A stretch of 64,000 nt of DNA from Skermanella sp. TT6 (GCF_016653635.2 NZ_CP067420.1:4304001-4368000); one strand, 5' to 3'. Counted from the first letter of the stretch, positions 1-10,755 are shown. The notes: generated by a model from the sequence alone, not told the origin. Made by a program: numbers and translations.

Positions 1-209
1 TTGGTCACCACCGGCCGCTGGCCAGCGATCGCGGTCAGTTCGGCCACCGCCGAATTGACCTTCTTGCCGTCGGAGGTCGCCTCGCCAACACCCATGTTGA
101 TGACGATCTTCTCGATCCGCGGCACTTCCATGTCGTTGGCGTAGTTGAACTCAGCCTTCAACTTCGGGCGTACGACGTCGTCGTATTGCTTCTTCAGCCT
201 GGTCGTCAT
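1..209 (-). CDS. rplE: 50S ribosomal protein L5 (partial, N-terminal part)
   Basis: Ribosomal protein L5 binds 5S rRNA in the central protuberance of the large subunit. Only about 69 codons are present because the gene runs off the left edge of the window. The start is the ATG at 209-207, giving MTTRLKKQYDDVV and then the L5-typical stretch with KIVINMGVGEA. It lies 8 bases downstream of rplX, in the conserved spc-operon order rplN-rplX-rplE. Identification is firm from the N-terminal sequence and position; the rest of the protein cannot be assessed. Confidence 0.95.
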   Translation of the reverse strand, partial: MTTRLKKQYDDVVRPKLKAEFNYANDMEVPRIEKIVINMGVGEATSDGKKVNSAVAELTAIAGQRPVVT

Positions 210-217
210 GGTGGCGC

Positions 218-538
218 TCACAGATCGATGACTTCGCCGGACCGCTTGGCGACGCGCACCTTGCGGCCATCCTCGAGGGTCTTGAACCCCACGCGGGTCG
301 GCTTGTTGTCTTTGGGGTCGACATGGGCGACGTTGGAGACGTGGATGAACGCCTCGATCTCCAGGATACCGCCGGCGGAGGTCTGGGACTGGCGCTGGTG
401 CTTCTTGACGATGTTCACGCCGCGCACCTTGACCCGGTTCTCCTTGGGAAGGACCTCGATCACCTCGCCGGTCTTACCCTTGTCCTTGCCGGCGATGACG
501 ACGACCTTGTCCTTCTTCCTGATCTTGGCTGCGGACAT
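218..538 (-). CDS. rplX: 50S ribosomal protein L24
   Basis: L24 is an assembly-initiating protein of the large subunit that binds the 5' domain of 23S rRNA. The 106-residue product begins [20 protein letters not shown], a KOW-type start, and has the family's usual length. The ATG at 538-536 is preferred over the GTG one codon upstream, because it overlaps the rplN stop (TGATG, one shared base), the arrangement expected for coupled translation. It sits between rplN and rplE as in the standard spc operon. Confidence 0.97.
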   Translation of the reverse strand: MSAAKIRKKDKVVVIAGKDKGKTGEVIEVLPKENRVKVRGVNIVKKHQRQSQTSAGGILEIEAFIHVSNVAHVDPKDNKPTRVGFKTLEDGRKVRVAKRSGEVIDL

Positions 539-906
539 CACAGCACCTCCGGCGCGAGCGAGATGATCTTCATGAACTTCTTGCCGCGGAGCTCGCGGGT
601 CACCGGCCCGAAGATACGGGTCCCGATGGGCTCGCCCTGCTTGTTGATCAGCACGGCGGCGTTGCGGTCGAAGCGGATGGAGCTGCCGTCGGTGCGCCGG
701 ATCTCCTTGGACGTGCGGACGATGACCGCACGGTGCACATCACCCTTCTTGACGCGTCCGCGCGGGATGGCCTCCTTGACCGAGACGACGATCACGTCGC
801 CCACGGCGGCCACCTTGCGCTTGGACCCGCCAAGCACCTTGATGCACTGCACCCGGCGCGCGCCGCTGTTGTCGGCGACCTCCAGGTTGGTTTGCATCTG
901 GATCAT
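538..906 (-). CDS. rplN: 50S ribosomal protein L14
   Basis: L14 lies at the subunit interface of the 50S particle and is normally the first gene of the spc operon. The 122-residue product starts [19 protein letters not shown], the hallmark L14 N-terminus, and has exactly the usual family length. The stop overlaps the rplX start by one base. It follows rpsQ by 17 bases with no visible terminator, so the S10 and spc blocks are probably co-transcribed here. Confidence 0.98.
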   Translation of the reverse strand: MIQMQTNLEVADNSGARRVQCIKVLGGSKRKVAAVGDVIVVSVKEAIPRGRVKKGDVHRAVIVRTSKEIRRTDGSSIRFDRNAAVLINKQGEPIGTRIFGPVTRELRGKKFMKIISLAPEVL

Positions 907-923
907 ATGTCAGACCTCTTCAA

Positions 924-1190
924 TCAGCCGGCGGAGGCGCCGGCGGCTGCCGCTGCTGCGGCGTCGGTAAGGACCATCCAGCGCTTGCGCTTCGAGATCG
1001 GGCGGCATTCCTCGATGAAGACCTGGTCGCCCGTCTTGAACTGGTTGGCCTCGTCATGGGCAGCGTAACGCTTCGACTGCCGGATGAACTTCTTGTACAC
1101 GGGATGCATCACGCGGCGCTCGACGAGGACGATAATCGTCTTATCGCCCTTGTCGCTGACGACCGTGCCCTGCAAAACACGCCGGGGCAT
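924..1190 (-). CDS. rpsQ: 30S ribosomal protein S17
   Basis: S17 is a primary 16S rRNA-binding protein. The 88-residue product starts [19 protein letters not shown] and carries the OB-fold motifs of the family, including [17 protein letters not shown]. The C-terminus is a short alanine-rich tail ([12 protein letters not shown]) beyond the conserved core, so the protein is slightly longer than E. coli S17. It lies 10 bases after rpmC in the S10 operon order. Confidence 0.97.
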   Translation of the reverse strand: MPRRVLQGTVVSDKGDKTIIVLVERRVMHPVYKKFIRQSKRYAAHDEANQFKTGDQVFIEECRPISKRKRWMVLTDAAAAAAAGASAG

Positions 1191-1200
1191 GGGTAAACTC

Positions 1201-1404
1201 CTACGACGCGGACGAGCGCACGCGCTCGCCCAGAATGGTCTTGATGCGCGCGATGTCGCGGCGCACCTGGCCGACGCGCGCGGTGTTCTCGAGCTGGCCC
1301 GAGGCCCGGCGGAAGCGCAGGTTGAACTGCTCCTTCTTCAGGGTCAGGAGCTGGTCGTTCAGCTCGTCGGCGGTCTTGGCGCGCAGATCGGTCGGCTTCG
1401 TCAT
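1201..1404 (-). CDS. rpmC: 50S ribosomal protein L29
   Basis: L29 lines the peptide exit tunnel region and forms part of the docking site for trigger factor and SRP. The 67-residue product shows the family pattern [20 protein letters not shown] and then a second helix. Its ATG overlaps the rplP stop by four bases (ATGA), typical of translational coupling. The position between rplP and rpsQ is conserved. Confidence 0.97.
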   Translation of the reverse strand: MTKPTDLRAKTADELNDQLLTLKKEQFNLRFRRASGQLENTARVGQVRRDIARIKTILGERVRSSAS

Positions 1405-1826
1405 TGATCCAACTCCTCGCCCAGGCGGGTGATGAACCGGGTCTTGATCGGCAGCTTGGCGGCGGCGAGCTCGAAAGCCCGCTTGGCCAAATCGCCGGGG
1501 ACGCCGTCCAGTTCGAACATGATGCGGCCGGGATGGACGCGCGCCGCCCAGAACTCGGGCGAGCCCTTGCCCGAGCCCATGCGGACTTCGGCCGGCTTGG
1601 TCGAGACCGGAACGTCCGGGAAGATCCGGATCCAGACGCGGCCCTGACGCTTCATGTGACGGGTGATCGCGCGGCGGGCCGCCTCGATCTGGCGCGCGGT
1701 GATGCGCGCCGGCTCGATCGCCTTCAGGCCATAGGCGCCGAAGTTGAGCTGAGTCCCGCCCTTGGCGGTGCCGTGGATACGGCCCTTGTGTGCCTTGCGG
1801 TACTTCGTACGCTTAGGACTTAGCAT
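1401..1826 (-). CDS. rplP: 50S ribosomal protein L16
   Basis: L16 helps position tRNA in the A and P sites of the 50S subunit. The 141-residue product starts [19 protein letters not shown] and includes [20 protein letters not shown] and the [15 protein letters not shown] segment that approaches the peptidyl transferase centre. The length is slightly above the usual 137. The ATG at 1826 is the only plausible start. It follows rpsC by 30 bases and overlaps rpmC by four. Confidence 0.98.
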   Translation of the reverse strand: MLSPKRTKYRKAHKGRIHGTAKGGTQLNFGAYGLKAIEPARITARQIEAARRAITRHMKRQGRVWIRIFPDVPVSTKPAEVRMGSGKGSPEFWAARVHPGRIMFELDGVPGDLAKRAFELAAAKLPIKTRFITRLGEELDQ

Positions 1827-1856
1827 GGCATGTGCCCTCTACTAGTATCCTGCCGT

Positions 1857-2612
1857 TCAGCGGTCGCCGCGATCGCCACGATCGCCGCGATCACCCCGGT
1901 GGTGGTCGCCGCGTTCGCCGCGCTCGGGCCGTCCGCTGGGACCGGCCTGTTGTTCACTGGCGCGCTTGTCCTGCGCCATCGGATCGTGCGCAAGGATTTC
2001 GCCCTTGAACACCCAGACCTTCACGCCGCAGGTACCGTACGTGGTCTTCGCGGTGGCGACACCGTAGTCCACGTCGGCACGCAGCGTGTGCAGCGGCACG
2101 CGCCCTTCGCGATACCACTCCATGCGCGCGATCTCCGCACCACCGAGGCGGCCGGAGCAGTTGATCCGGATGCCCTGGGCTCCCAGGCGCATCGCGGACT
2201 GCACGGCACGCTTCATGGCGCGGCGGAAAGCCACGCGGCGCTCCAGCTGGTTGGAGATGTTTTCGGCGATCAGCTTGGCGTCGATCTCCGGCTTGCGGAT
2301 CTCGACGATGTTCAAGTTGACGTCCGAACCGGTCATCTTCGCCAGCTCGCCGCGAAGCTTCTCGATATCGGCACCCTTCTTGCCGATAACAACCCCCGGG
2401 CGCGCCGAATGGATGGTCACGCGGGCCTTTTTCGCAGGCCGCTCGATCACCACGCGGGATACCCCGGCCTGCTGAAGCCGGCCCTGGAGGAAACTACGCA
2501 GCTTCAGGTCGCTATGCAACAGGTCGGCGTAGTCCCGATCCGCATACCAGCGGCTATCCCAAGTGCGGTTGATGCCGAGCCGGAGCCCGACGGGATTGAT
2601 CTTCTGACCCAT
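1857..2612 (-). CDS. rpsC: 30S ribosomal protein S3 with acidic/basic repeat tail
   Basis: S3 forms part of the mRNA entry site and, with S4, the ribosomal helicase activity. The N-terminal KH domain shows [15 protein letters not shown] with the GKKG loop, and the C-terminal domain has [10 protein letters not shown] and the [13 protein letters not shown] motif. At 251 residues it is longer than typical S3 (about 220-235). The extra length is a C-terminal tail that ends in tandem Gly-Asp-Arg units, encoded by a 9-bp tandem repeat near 1858-1893. It starts at ATG 2612, one base after the rplV stop. Confidence 0.98.
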   Translation of the reverse strand: MGQKINPVGLRLGINRTWDSRWYADRDYADLLHSDLKLRSFLQGRLQQAGVSRVVIERPAKKARVTIHSARPGVVIGKKGADIEKLRGELAKMTGSDVNLNIVEIRKPEIDAKLIAENISNQLERRVAFRRAMKRAVQSAMRLGAQGIRINCSGRLGGAEIARMEWYREGRVPLHTLRADVDYGVATAKTTYGTCGVKVWVFKGEILAHDPMAQDKRASEQQAGPSGRPERGERGDHHRGDRGDRGDRGDR

Positions 2613-2613
2613 G

Positions 2614-3003
2614 TTACTCGGCCTCCACCGCTTCTTCGCGCTCGCGCACGATCACGGTCAGATTGCTGAACGGCTTCTCGATCCGGGCGCCGCGACCGCG
2701 AGCCCGGGCGTGGAACCGCTTCATCACCAGCGCGCGGCCGACAGTGGCCTGGGCCACGTAGAGGCGGTCCACGTCGAGCTGGTGGTTGTTCTCCGCGTTG
2801 GCGATCGCCGACTGCAGGACCTTCTTGACCTCGTCGGCGACGCGCCGCTTGGAGAAGGTCAGGTCGGCCACGGCCGCCTGCGCGCTCTTGCCGCGGATCA
2901 GCTCGGCGACGAGGTTGAGCTTGCGGGCCGAGGAACGGATCATCTTGCCGAACGCCATCGCCTCGTTCTCGGCGATGCGAGGCGCATTCGCTGCCTTGCC
3001 CAT
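2614..3003 (-). CDS. rplV: 50S ribosomal protein L22
   Basis: L22 lines the nascent-peptide tunnel; its beta-hairpin loop is a known site of macrolide-resistance mutations. The 129-residue product contains the conserved helix region [13 protein letters not shown] and the hairpin signature [20 protein letters not shown], with no obvious deletion. It lies two bases after rpsS and one base before rpsC, as expected in the S10 operon. Confidence 0.98.
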   Translation of the reverse strand: MGKAANAPRIAENEAMAFGKMIRSSARKLNLVAELIRGKSAQAAVADLTFSKRRVADEVKKVLQSAIANAENNHQLDVDRLYVAQATVGRALVMKRFHARARGRGARIEKPFSNLTVIVREREEAVEAE

Positions 3004-3005
3004 GG

Positions 3006-3284
3006 CTACTTCCTCTTCGACTTCTTATCGGCCGCGTGGCCGTAATAGGTCCGGGTCGGAGAGAACTCGCCGAACTTGTGGCCGATCATGTTCTCGGTCA
3101 CGAGGACGGGCAGGAACTTCTGACCATTGTGAACGCCGAAGGTCAAACCGACGAACTGGGGCAGGATGGTGGAGCGACGCGACCAGATCTTGATGATCTC
3201 GTTACGCCCGCTTGCCCGCGCCTTATCGGCCTTCTTCAGCAGGTAGCCGTCGATGAACGGCCCCTTCCAGACGCTGCGCGCCAC
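3006..3284 (-). CDS. rpsS: 30S ribosomal protein S19
   Basis: S19 binds the head of the 30S subunit together with S13. The 92-residue product starts [19 protein letters not shown] and includes [20 protein letters not shown] and [13 protein letters not shown], all family hallmarks. The start codon is GTG (3284-3282), supported by a strong AAGGAG ribosome-binding site just upstream. It is placed between rplB and rplV. Confidence 0.98.
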   Translation of the reverse strand: MARSVWKGPFIDGYLLKKADKARASGRNEIIKIWSRRSTILPQFVGLTFGVHNGQKFLPVLVTENMIGHKFGEFSPTRTYYGHAADKKSKRK

Positions 3285-3296
3285 GACGTAACTCCT

Positions 3297-4124
3297 TTAC
3301 TTCGCATGACGGCGGCGCAGGATCTGGCCGTCCGTCTTCTTGTTGTTCCGCGTCTTCTTGCCCTTGGTCGGCTTGCCCCACGGGGTCACCGGATGGCGAC
3401 CGCCGGAGGTCCGGCCTTCACCACCGCCGTGCGGGTGGTCGATCGGGTTCATGGCGACGCCACGGACCGCCGGGCGCTTGCCCAGCCAGCGATTGCGGCC
3501 GGCCTTGCCCAGGTTGATGTTGGACTGGTCCGGGTTGGACACAGCGCCGATCGTGGCGAGGCATTCGCCGCGCACGACGCGCAGCTCGCCCGACGCCAGC
3601 TTCAGCTGGGCGTAACCCTGGTCGCGGCCGACGAGCTGGACATAGGTGCCGGCCGAACGGGCCAGCTGTCCGCCCTTGCCCGCCTTCAGCTCCACATTGT
3701 GGACGATCGTGCCCACCGGGATGTTCTTCAGCGGCATCGCGTTGCCCGGCTTCACGTCCACGCGCTCGCCGGAGACGATGCTGTCACCCACCTTCAGGCG
3801 CTGCGGCGCCAGGATGTAGGCCAGCTCGCCGTCCTCGTAGCGGACCAGCGCGATGAACGCGGTGCGGTTCGGATCGTACTCCAGCCGCTCGACGACGGCC
3901 GGCTGATCGAACTTGCGCCGCTTGAAGTCGATCAGGCGGTAGCGGCGCTTGTGGCCGCCGCCGATCCGGCGCGCGGTGATGCGGCCGGTGTTGTTGCGGC
4001 CGCCGCTCTTGGTCAGGCCCTCGGTGAGGGACTTGACCGGCTTGCCCTTCCACAGCTCCGAACGGTCCACCAGCACGAGCTGGCGGAGCGACGGCGTGAT
4101 GGGCCGGAAGTTCTTGAGTGCCAT
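3297..4124 (-). CDS. rplB: 50S ribosomal protein L2
   Basis: L2 is a primary 23S rRNA-binding protein needed for subunit association and peptidyl transferase activity. The 275-residue product has the usual length. It contains the conserved C-terminal motif [20 protein letters not shown], which carries the histidine long implicated in peptidyl transferase function. The ATG at 4124 gives [17 protein letters not shown], a normal L2 start. It lies 14 bases after rplW. Confidence 0.98.
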   Translation of the reverse strand: MALKNFRPITPSLRQLVLVDRSELWKGKPVKSLTEGLTKSGGRNNTGRITARRIGGGHKRRYRLIDFKRRKFDQPAVVERLEYDPNRTAFIALVRYEDGELAYILAPQRLKVGDSIVSGERVDVKPGNAMPLKNIPVGTIVHNVELKAGKGGQLARSAGTYVQLVGRDQGYAQLKLASGELRVVRGECLATIGAVSNPDQSNINLGKAGRNRWLGKRPAVRGVAMNPIDHPHGGGEGRTSGGRHPVTPWGKPTKGKKTRNNKKTDGQILRRRHAK

Positions 4125-4138
4125 CGGTCAGTTCAGCC

Positions 4139-4456
4139 TTAGACGCCAGTGGTAACGTCGATCGTGTGGCCTTCGGCCAGGGTCACGACCGCTTTCTTGA
4201 AGTCCGAACGACGGCCCAAGATACCCTTGAAGCGCTTGGTCTTGCCCTTGGTGATCAGCGTGTTGACCGCCGTCACCTTGACCTTGAACAGCCCTTCCAC
4301 CGCAGCCTTGATCTCCGGCTTGGTCGCGTCCATCGGAACCTTGAACGTGACCTGACGGTGTTCGGAACCCATCGTCGACTTCTCGGTGATGACGGGGGCG
4401 GTGATCAGATCGTACATCCGCTCCTGGCTCACCGAAGGTTTCGAGATCTTGCTCAT
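4139..4456 (-). CDS. rplW: 50S ribosomal protein L23
   Basis: L23 sits at the tunnel exit and is the docking site for trigger factor and SRP. The 105-residue product shows the conserved core [12 protein letters not shown] and [16 protein letters not shown]. The ATG overlaps the rplD stop by four bases (ATGA), so translation is probably coupled to L4. Position and length are typical. Confidence 0.98.
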   Translation of the reverse strand: MSKISKPSVSQERMYDLITAPVITEKSTMGSEHRQVTFKVPMDATKPEIKAAVEGLFKVKVTAVNTLITKGKTKRFKGILGRRSDFKKAVVTLAEGHTIDVTTGV

Positions 4457-5073
4457 TTCAGACGAGCCTCCAGCTGCTCGACAGCGTTGCGCGTCAGAAC
4501 CAGCGTGTCGCGGCGCAGGATGTCGTAGACGTTGGCACCCTGCTCCGGCAGCACGTCGATCAACGGAACGTTCCTCGACGCACGCACGAAGTTCTCATCC
4601 AGGTTGGCGCCGTCGATGATCAGCGCCGAGGTCAGGCCGAGCTGCTTGAAGCGCTGGACCATCTCCCTGGTCTTGTGGCTGTCGGCCGTGGCGGCTTCCA
4701 GGACCACCAGCTTGCCCTCGGCCAGCTTGGTCGACAGCGCGGTCTTCAGGGCCAGCTTGCGGACCTTCTTGTTCAGGTCGTGGGCATGGCTGCGCACGAC
4801 CGGACCGAAGATCGCGGCGCCGCCGCGGAACTGCGGCGACCGCAGCGAGCCCTGGCGGGCGCGGCCGGTGCCCTTCTGGCGATGCGGCTTCTTGGTCGTG
4901 CCGCTGATCTCGGAAACGCCCTTGGCCTTGTGGTTACCGGACCGCCGCTTGGCGAGCTGGTAGTTGACCATGCGGGACAGGAGATCGGTACGCAGCGGAA
5001 CGCCGAACACCGCCTCATCGAGATCGATCTCGCCGACCTCTTCGTTGTTCAGATTCTTGACGGTCGTCTTCAT
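4453..5073 (-). CDS. rplD: 50S ribosomal protein L4
   Basis: L4 binds 23S rRNA and its extended loop lines the exit tunnel; in E. coli it also autoregulates the S10 operon. The 206-residue product has the conserved loop region [20 protein letters not shown]. An upstream in-frame GTG at 5082 would overlap the rplC stop, but the ATG at 5073 is preferred because a GGAG site lies at proper spacing and it gives the L4-like start [14 protein letters not shown]. No S10-leader structure was recognised here. Confidence 0.97.
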   Translation of the reverse strand: MKTTVKNLNNEEVGEIDLDEAVFGVPLRTDLLSRMVNYQLAKRRSGNHKAKGVSEISGTTKKPHRQKGTGRARQGSLRSPQFRGGAAIFGPVVRSHAHDLNKKVRKLALKTALSTKLAEGKLVVLEAATADSHKTREMVQRFKQLGLTSALIIDGANLDENFVRASRNVPLIDVLPEQGANVYDILRRDTLVLTRNAVEQLEARLK

Positions 5074-5078
5074 GTCAT

Positions 5079-5825
5079 TCACTCCGTCGGCTCGGCGCCG
5101 GTCTCGGCGGCAGGGGCCTCGGGTGCGGGAGCGGCGGCGGCGCCATCGGTCCGGACGCGAAGGGCGGCCGGGAACGGCAGGCCTTCCGGAGCCTTGCGCT
5201 TGACGGCATCGCGGACGAGCACCCAGCCACCCTCGGAACCCGGGACGGCGCCCTTGACCAGGATCAGGCCGCGGTCTTCGTCGACCTGGACGATCTTCAG
5301 GTTCTGGGTGGTGACCCGCTCGGAGCCGAGGTGACCGGCCATCTTCTTGTTCTTGAAGGTACGGCCGGGGTCCTGGCGGTTACCGGTCGAACCATGCGAA
5401 CGGTGCGACACCGACACGCCGTGGGTCGCGCGCAGACCGCCGAAGTTCCACCGCTTCATGCCGCCGGCGAAGCCCTTGCCGATCGTCGTTCCGGTGACGT
5501 CCACGAGCTGGCCCGGGATGAAGTGGGCAGCCGAAATCTCGGCGCCGACCTCGATCAGGGCGTCGGCATCCACGCGGAACTCAACCACCTTGCGCTTGGG
5601 CTCCACCTTCGCCTTGGCGAAGTGGCCGCGCTGGGGCTTCGTGACGTTCTTGACCTTGGCGGTACCGGCGCCGAGCTGGACGGCGGTGTAGCCGTCGGTC
5701 TCCTCGGTGCGCACGGCGACAACCTGGCAGTTGTCGACCTTCAGCACAGTGACCGGCACATGTTCGCCCTCGTCCGTGAAGACGCGGGTCATGCCGAGTT
5801 TCTGCGCGATCAAACCGGATCGCAT
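5079..5825 (-). CDS. rplC: 50S ribosomal protein L3 with acidic C-terminal tail
   Basis: L3 is an assembly initiator whose central extension reaches the peptidyl transferase centre. The product starts [16 protein letters not shown] and includes the W-finger region [20 protein letters not shown]. At 248 residues it exceeds the E. coli length (209). The excess is a C-terminal Ala/Pro/Glu-rich tail (ending ETGAEPTE), seen also in other alphaproteobacterial L3 proteins. It lies 72 bases after rpsJ; that spacer holds only a small GGGAC/GTCCC inverted repeat. Confidence 0.98.
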   Translation of the reverse strand: MRSGLIAQKLGMTRVFTDEGEHVPVTVLKVDNCQVVAVRTEETDGYTAVQLGAGTAKVKNVTKPQRGHFAKAKVEPKRKVVEFRVDADALIEVGAEISAAHFIPGQLVDVTGTTIGKGFAGGMKRWNFGGLRATHGVSVSHRSHGSTGNRQDPGRTFKNKKMAGHLGSERVTTQNLKIVQVDEDRGLILVKGAVPGSEGGWVLVRDAVKRKAPEGLPFPAALRVRTDGAAAAPAPEAPAAETGAEPTE

Positions 5826-5897
5826 GGTTTAGTTCTCCTTACTAGGGACATCCTCAGGGGGAGAGGTCCCTTACCCCTATTCTTGAAGTACTTGTAC

Positions 5898-6206
<309 letters not shown>

Positions 6207-6237
6207 CGTCTTCAAAACCCGTTTCTCTGCCGCTGAA

Positions 6238-6264
6238 GGGGCCGCTCCGGGGAGCAGCCCCTTT
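6238..6264 (+). terminator. GC-rich hairpin in the tuf-rpsJ spacer
   Basis: The stem GGGGC-GCTCC pairs with GGAGC-GCCCC and is followed by TTTT on the plus strand, the layout of an intrinsic terminator reading rightward. The tuf and rpsJ genes run leftward, and in their transcript the U-tract would precede the hairpin. It may therefore stop antisense transcription, or act as an RNA-processing or stability element between tuf and rpsJ. Its role is not determined. Confidence 0.4.
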
Positions 6265-6321
6265 TCGTCGGCTAACTCGTTGCGCCCGTGGGGACCAACC
6301 CCACAGCGAACCCGAACCGAT

Positions 6322-7512
<1,191 letters not shown>

Positions 7513-7564
7513 GGTCCTCAGTCTCCATAATCTGTCTTAGTCACCGGCAGTTCACTCGAGAGCC

Positions 7565-9643
7565 TTACGCCACCCTGGCGCGGACCTCATCGGCGATGGC
7601 CTGCGGCACCGGTTCGTAGTGGTCGAATTGCATCGTGTGATGCGCGCGGCCCTGGCTGATGGACCGCAGGATATTGGCGTATCCGAACAGGTTTGCAAGC
7701 GGAACCAGGGCGGTCACTGCCGCCGCGGCCCCGCGCTGGTCCACCTGCTCGATCCGTCCGCGACGGCTTCTCAGGTCGCCGATGACGCCGCCGGCGAAAT
7801 CCGCCGGAGTGACGATGTCGACGCTCATGACCGGCTCCAGCAGCACCGGCTTCGCCTTGCCCATCGCGTCGCGAAACGCCGCCGCGCCGGCCAGTTCGAA
7901 CGCCAGCGCGGAGCTGTCGATGTCGTGGCGCGCAGCGTCCAGCAGGCCCACCGCCACGTCGGCCACCGGAAAGCCTGCGACGATTCCCGCGTTCGCGGCC
8001 GCCTCGACGCCCTTCTCGACGGCCTGGACGAATTCCTTCGGCAGGGCGCCGGCGGCGACCCTGCTTTCGAAACGGACGCCGCCCGCCGAGGCGGCCGGCT
8101 CGACCGCCAGCCGCACGCGGGCGAACTGGCTGGCGTCCCCGACCTGCTTGCGGTGGGTGTGGTCCACCTCGGCCCGCTGCGAGACGGTCTCGCGATAGGC
8201 CACCCGCAGGCCGCCCACCTTGGCGTCGACCTTGAATTCGCGCTTCAGGCGGTCGGCTAGGATCTCCAACTGGAGCTCGCCGCCCCCCCTGAGGATGGTC
8301 CGGCCCGGCTCCTTGTCCGCGACGACGGCGAAGGAGGGATCCTCCTGCGCCATGCGTCGCAGGGCGGCGGCCATCTTCTCCGCGTCCGCCCCGGTCCGAG
8401 GTTCCACGGTGACCTCGATCAGGGGCTCGGGAATCTCGGCCCGCTCCAGCACGATCGGGTGCGACGGGTCGCACAGCGTATCGCCCGTCGCTGTATGTTT
8501 CAGGCCGGCGAAGGCGATGATGTCGCCGGCACAGGCCTGCTTCACGTCCTCGCGCGCGGTGGCCTGCATCTGCAGCATCCGGCCGATCTTCTCCCGCTCG
8601 CCCTTGAGCGGGTTCAGGACTGTGCCGCCTACTGCCTGGGTGCCGGAATAGACACGGGCGAAGGCCAGAGAGCCCGCGACCGGGTCCGACATGACCTTGA
8701 AGACCAGGGCGGAGAACGGCGCGGCGTCGTCCGCCGGACGGACCGCCTCGTCGCGCCCCTCGCCTTCCGTGCCCCGGATGCCGGCGATGTCCGCCGGGGA
8801 CGGCAGGTAATCGACGATGGCATCCAGGACCGGCTGCACGCCCTTGTTGCGGAAGGCCGACCCGCACAGTACCGGCACGAACTCCGCCGCGCAGGTGCCT
8901 CGGCGGATCAGCGCCTTCAGGGCGGGCACGTCCGGGACGGCCCCGGCCAGGTAAGCCTCGGCCGCGCCGGCGTCGACCTGGACGGCGGCCTCGACCAGCT
9001 TGGCGCGGTACTCGGCGGCCTGTCCTTCCAGTTCGGCCGGGATCCCGGTCTCCTGGAACGAGGCGCCCAGCCCGTCGTCCCGCCACACCAGCGCGCGCTC
9101 GGCCAGCAGGTCGACGACGCCCCTGAACCCGTCGCCGCCGCCGATGGGCAGCTGCAGGAGCAGCGGGGTCGCGCCGACCCGGTCGGCCAGCATGCCGACG
9201 GTGCGGAAGAAGTCCGCGCCAGGCCGGTCCATCTTGTTGACGAAGCACAGCCTCGGGACGCGGTGCTGGTCCGCCCGCCGCCAGGCGGCTTCGGACTGCG
9301 GCTCGATCCCGACCGCGGCGTCGAACACCGCCAGCGCGCCGTCGATCACCCTCAGCGTCCGCTCCACCTCGACCGGAAGGTCGACATGGCTCGGCGTGTC
9401 GATGATGTTGATGCGGTGACCGTTCCAGAAGCAGGTGGTCGCCGCCGACGTGATCGTGATGCCCCGCTCCTCGTCCTCGTCCGCCCACGCGGCATCGGTG
9501 CCGGAAGCCGCGGAGGTTTCCGCGGGCTTCCCGGTCCGGCCGGTGTAGTAGAGGATCCGCTCGGTGGTCGTCGTCCGACCGGCATCGATGGAAGCCATGA
9601 TGCCGATGTTGCGATACCGGTCGAGCTGCGTGGAGCGTGACAT
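7565..9643 (-). CDS. fusA: elongation factor G, non-canonical (P-loop Lys to Arg, switch II Gly to Ser)
   Basis: By position (between rpsG and tuf) and full five-domain length (692 aa) this is the str-operon EF-G, which drives tRNA-mRNA translocation and, with RRF, ribosome recycling. Retained features are YRNIGIM, RGITITSAATT in switch I (60-70), NKMD (136-139), GSAFRNKGVQ and HDIDSS in domain IV. Several near-invariant residues differ. The P-loop reads ASIDAGRTT instead of AHIDAGKTT, so Arg23 replaces the phosphate-binding Lys. Switch II reads DTPSHVD instead of DTPGHVD (Ser85), with the catalytic His86 kept. Domain III has GGGELQLEI for GMGELHLEI. The domain IV loop usually reading QSGG-GQ is QVGDASQ. 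Codons were checked: CGG at Arg23 and AGC at Ser85. There is no frameshift or stop. It may be a slow or GTPase-impaired EF-G; whether a canonical paralogue exists elsewhere cannot be seen. Confidence 0.93.
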   Translation of the reverse strand: MSRSTQLDRYRNIGIMASIDAGRTTTTERILYYTGRTGKPAETSAASGTDAAWADEDEERGITITSAATTCFWNGHRINIIDTPSHVDLPVEVERTLRVIDGALAVFDAAVGIEPQSEAAWRRADQHRVPRLCFVNKMDRPGADFFRTVGMLADRVGATPLLLQLPIGGGDGFRGVVDLLAERALVWRDDGLGASFQETGIPAELEGQAAEYRAKLVEAAVQVDAGAAEAYLAGAVPDVPALKALIRRGTCAAEFVPVLCGSAFRNKGVQPVLDAIVDYLPSPADIAGIRGTEGEGRDEAVRPADDAAPFSALVFKVMSDPVAGSLAFARVYSGTQAVGGTVLNPLKGEREKIGRMLQMQATAREDVKQACAGDIIAFAGLKHTATGDTLCDPSHPIVLERAEIPEPLIEVTVEPRTGADAEKMAAALRRMAQEDPSFAVVADKEPGRTILRGGGELQLEILADRLKREFKVDAKVGGLRVAYRETVSQRAEVDHTHRKQVGDASQFARVRLAVEPAASAGGVRFESRVAAGALPKEFVQAVEKGVEAAANAGIVAGFPVADVAVGLLDAARHDIDSSALAFELAGAAAFRDAMGKAKPVLLEPVMSVDIVTPADFAGGVIGDLRSRRGRIEQVDQRGAAAAVTALVPLANLFGYANILRSISQGRAHHTMQFDHYEPVPQAIADEVRARVA

Positions 9644-9685
9644 GTCGAGGTCTCGGACTGCTGTCTGGTCAGATCGCCGGGGCGA

Positions 9686-10156
9686 TCACCAACGGTAGTG
9701 CGAGAAGGCCTTGTTGGCCTCCGCCATGCGGTGCGTGTCTTCGCGCTTCTTCACCGCCGAGCCGCGCTGGTTGGCGGCGTCGAGCAGCTCGCCCGACAGG
9801 CGCTCGGTCATGGTGTTCTCCGACCGGGCGCGCGCGCTGTTGATCAGCCACCGGATGGCCAGGGCCTGGGCGCGGTCCGAACGGACCTCGACCGGAACCT
9901 GGTAGGTGGCACCGCCGACGCGGCGCGACCGGACCTCCAGGTGCGGCTTCACGTTGCCCAGGGCATCGTGGAAGACCTGGACCGGGTCGGCCTTGGCACG
10001 GCCCTCGACGCGCTCCAGCGCGCCGTAGACGATCGCTTCCGCGACCGACTTCTTGCCGTCCAGCATCAGGCAGTTCATGAACTTGGTGAGGACGCGGTCG
10101 CCATACTTGGCATCCGGCAGAACCTCGCGCTTCTCCGCGCGACGACGACGAGACAT
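9686..10156 (-). CDS. rpsG: 30S ribosomal protein S7
   Basis: S7 nucleates assembly of the 30S head and contacts the E-site tRNA; in E. coli it represses the str operon. The 156-residue product starts [20 protein letters not shown] and includes [15 protein letters not shown] and the C-terminal [14 protein letters not shown]. It lies 14 bases downstream of rpsL and 42 bases before fusA. Confidence 0.98.
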   Translation of the reverse strand: MSRRRRAEKREVLPDAKYGDRVLTKFMNCLMLDGKKSVAEAIVYGALERVEGRAKADPVQVFHDALGNVKPHLEVRSRRVGGATYQVPVEVRSDRAQALAIRWLINSARARSENTMTERLSGELLDAANQRGSAVKKREDTHRMAEANKAFSHYRW

Positions 10157-10170
10157 TCTTCAGGATCTCC

Positions 10171-10542
10171 TTACTTCGGACGCTTCGCGCCGTACTTCGA
10201 CCGGCGCTGCCGACGGTCCTTCACGCCCTGGGTATCGAGCGAACCGCGGATGATGTGATAACGGACACCGGGAAGGTCCTTCACGCGGCCGCCGCGGATC
10301 ATCACCACCGAGTGTTCCTGAAGATTGTGGCCTTCACCCGGGATGTAGCTGGTAACTTCGAAGCCGTTGGTGAGACGCACGCGGGCGACCTTACGAAGCG
10401 CCGAGTTCGGCTTCTTCGGGGTGGTCGTGTACACGCGGGTGCAGACACCACGCTTCTGCGGGCACTCTTCCAGTGCCGGCACCTTGTTGCGCGCCGCCAG
10501 AGGCTGGCGCGGCTTACGGATCAACTGACTGATCGTCGGCAT
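10171..10542 (-). CDS. rpsL: 30S ribosomal protein S12
   Basis: S12 is at the decoding centre and monitors codon-anticodon pairing. The ATG at 10542 gives [12 protein letters not shown] and a 123-residue protein, the family standard; a 19-codon upstream extension is open but not S12-like. A GAAGGG site precedes this ATG. The streptomycin-resistance positions are wild type: TPKKPNS and [12 protein letters not shown] both keep their Lys. First gene of the str operon. Confidence 0.98.
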   Translation of the reverse strand: MPTISQLIRKPRQPLAARNKVPALEECPQKRGVCTRVYTTTPKKPNSALRKVARVRLTNGFEVTSYIPGEGHNLQEHSVVMIRGGRVKDLPGVRYHIIRGSLDTQGVKDRRQRRSKYGAKRPK

Positions 10543-10755
10543 CAGAGCCCTTCTTCCATTAAGTCCCGTCGTCGGCAAACCAGATGCCAGACGATGCAAA
10601 AACCCGCCGTCGAAGCGTAAACTCCGCCTCGTGCGGGTAAATCATCAAACGCCGTCCGAAAAAGCTCGGGTGCGGCTATGTCAGGTCGGAGCCTCAAGGG
10701 CGGCAGCGTCTAGCCCGCGAACGGCCTACTACCTGCCTCCCGAAAAGGTTCGCGG

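Noticed and set aside
6238-6264. The hairpin as a terminator for tuf
   Set aside because: In the leftward transcript the T-run is on the wrong side, so it would not terminate tuf transcription in the usual way.
7587-9488. Long minus-strand open frame (633 aa) inside fusA
   Set aside because: It lies in another frame of a strong EF-G match and is Arg/Gly/Pro-rich, typical of GC-rich shadow ORFs.
10171-10542. Streptomycin-resistance mutation in rpsL
   Set aside because: Both key lysine regions (TPKKPNS and GRVKDLPG) read as wild type.
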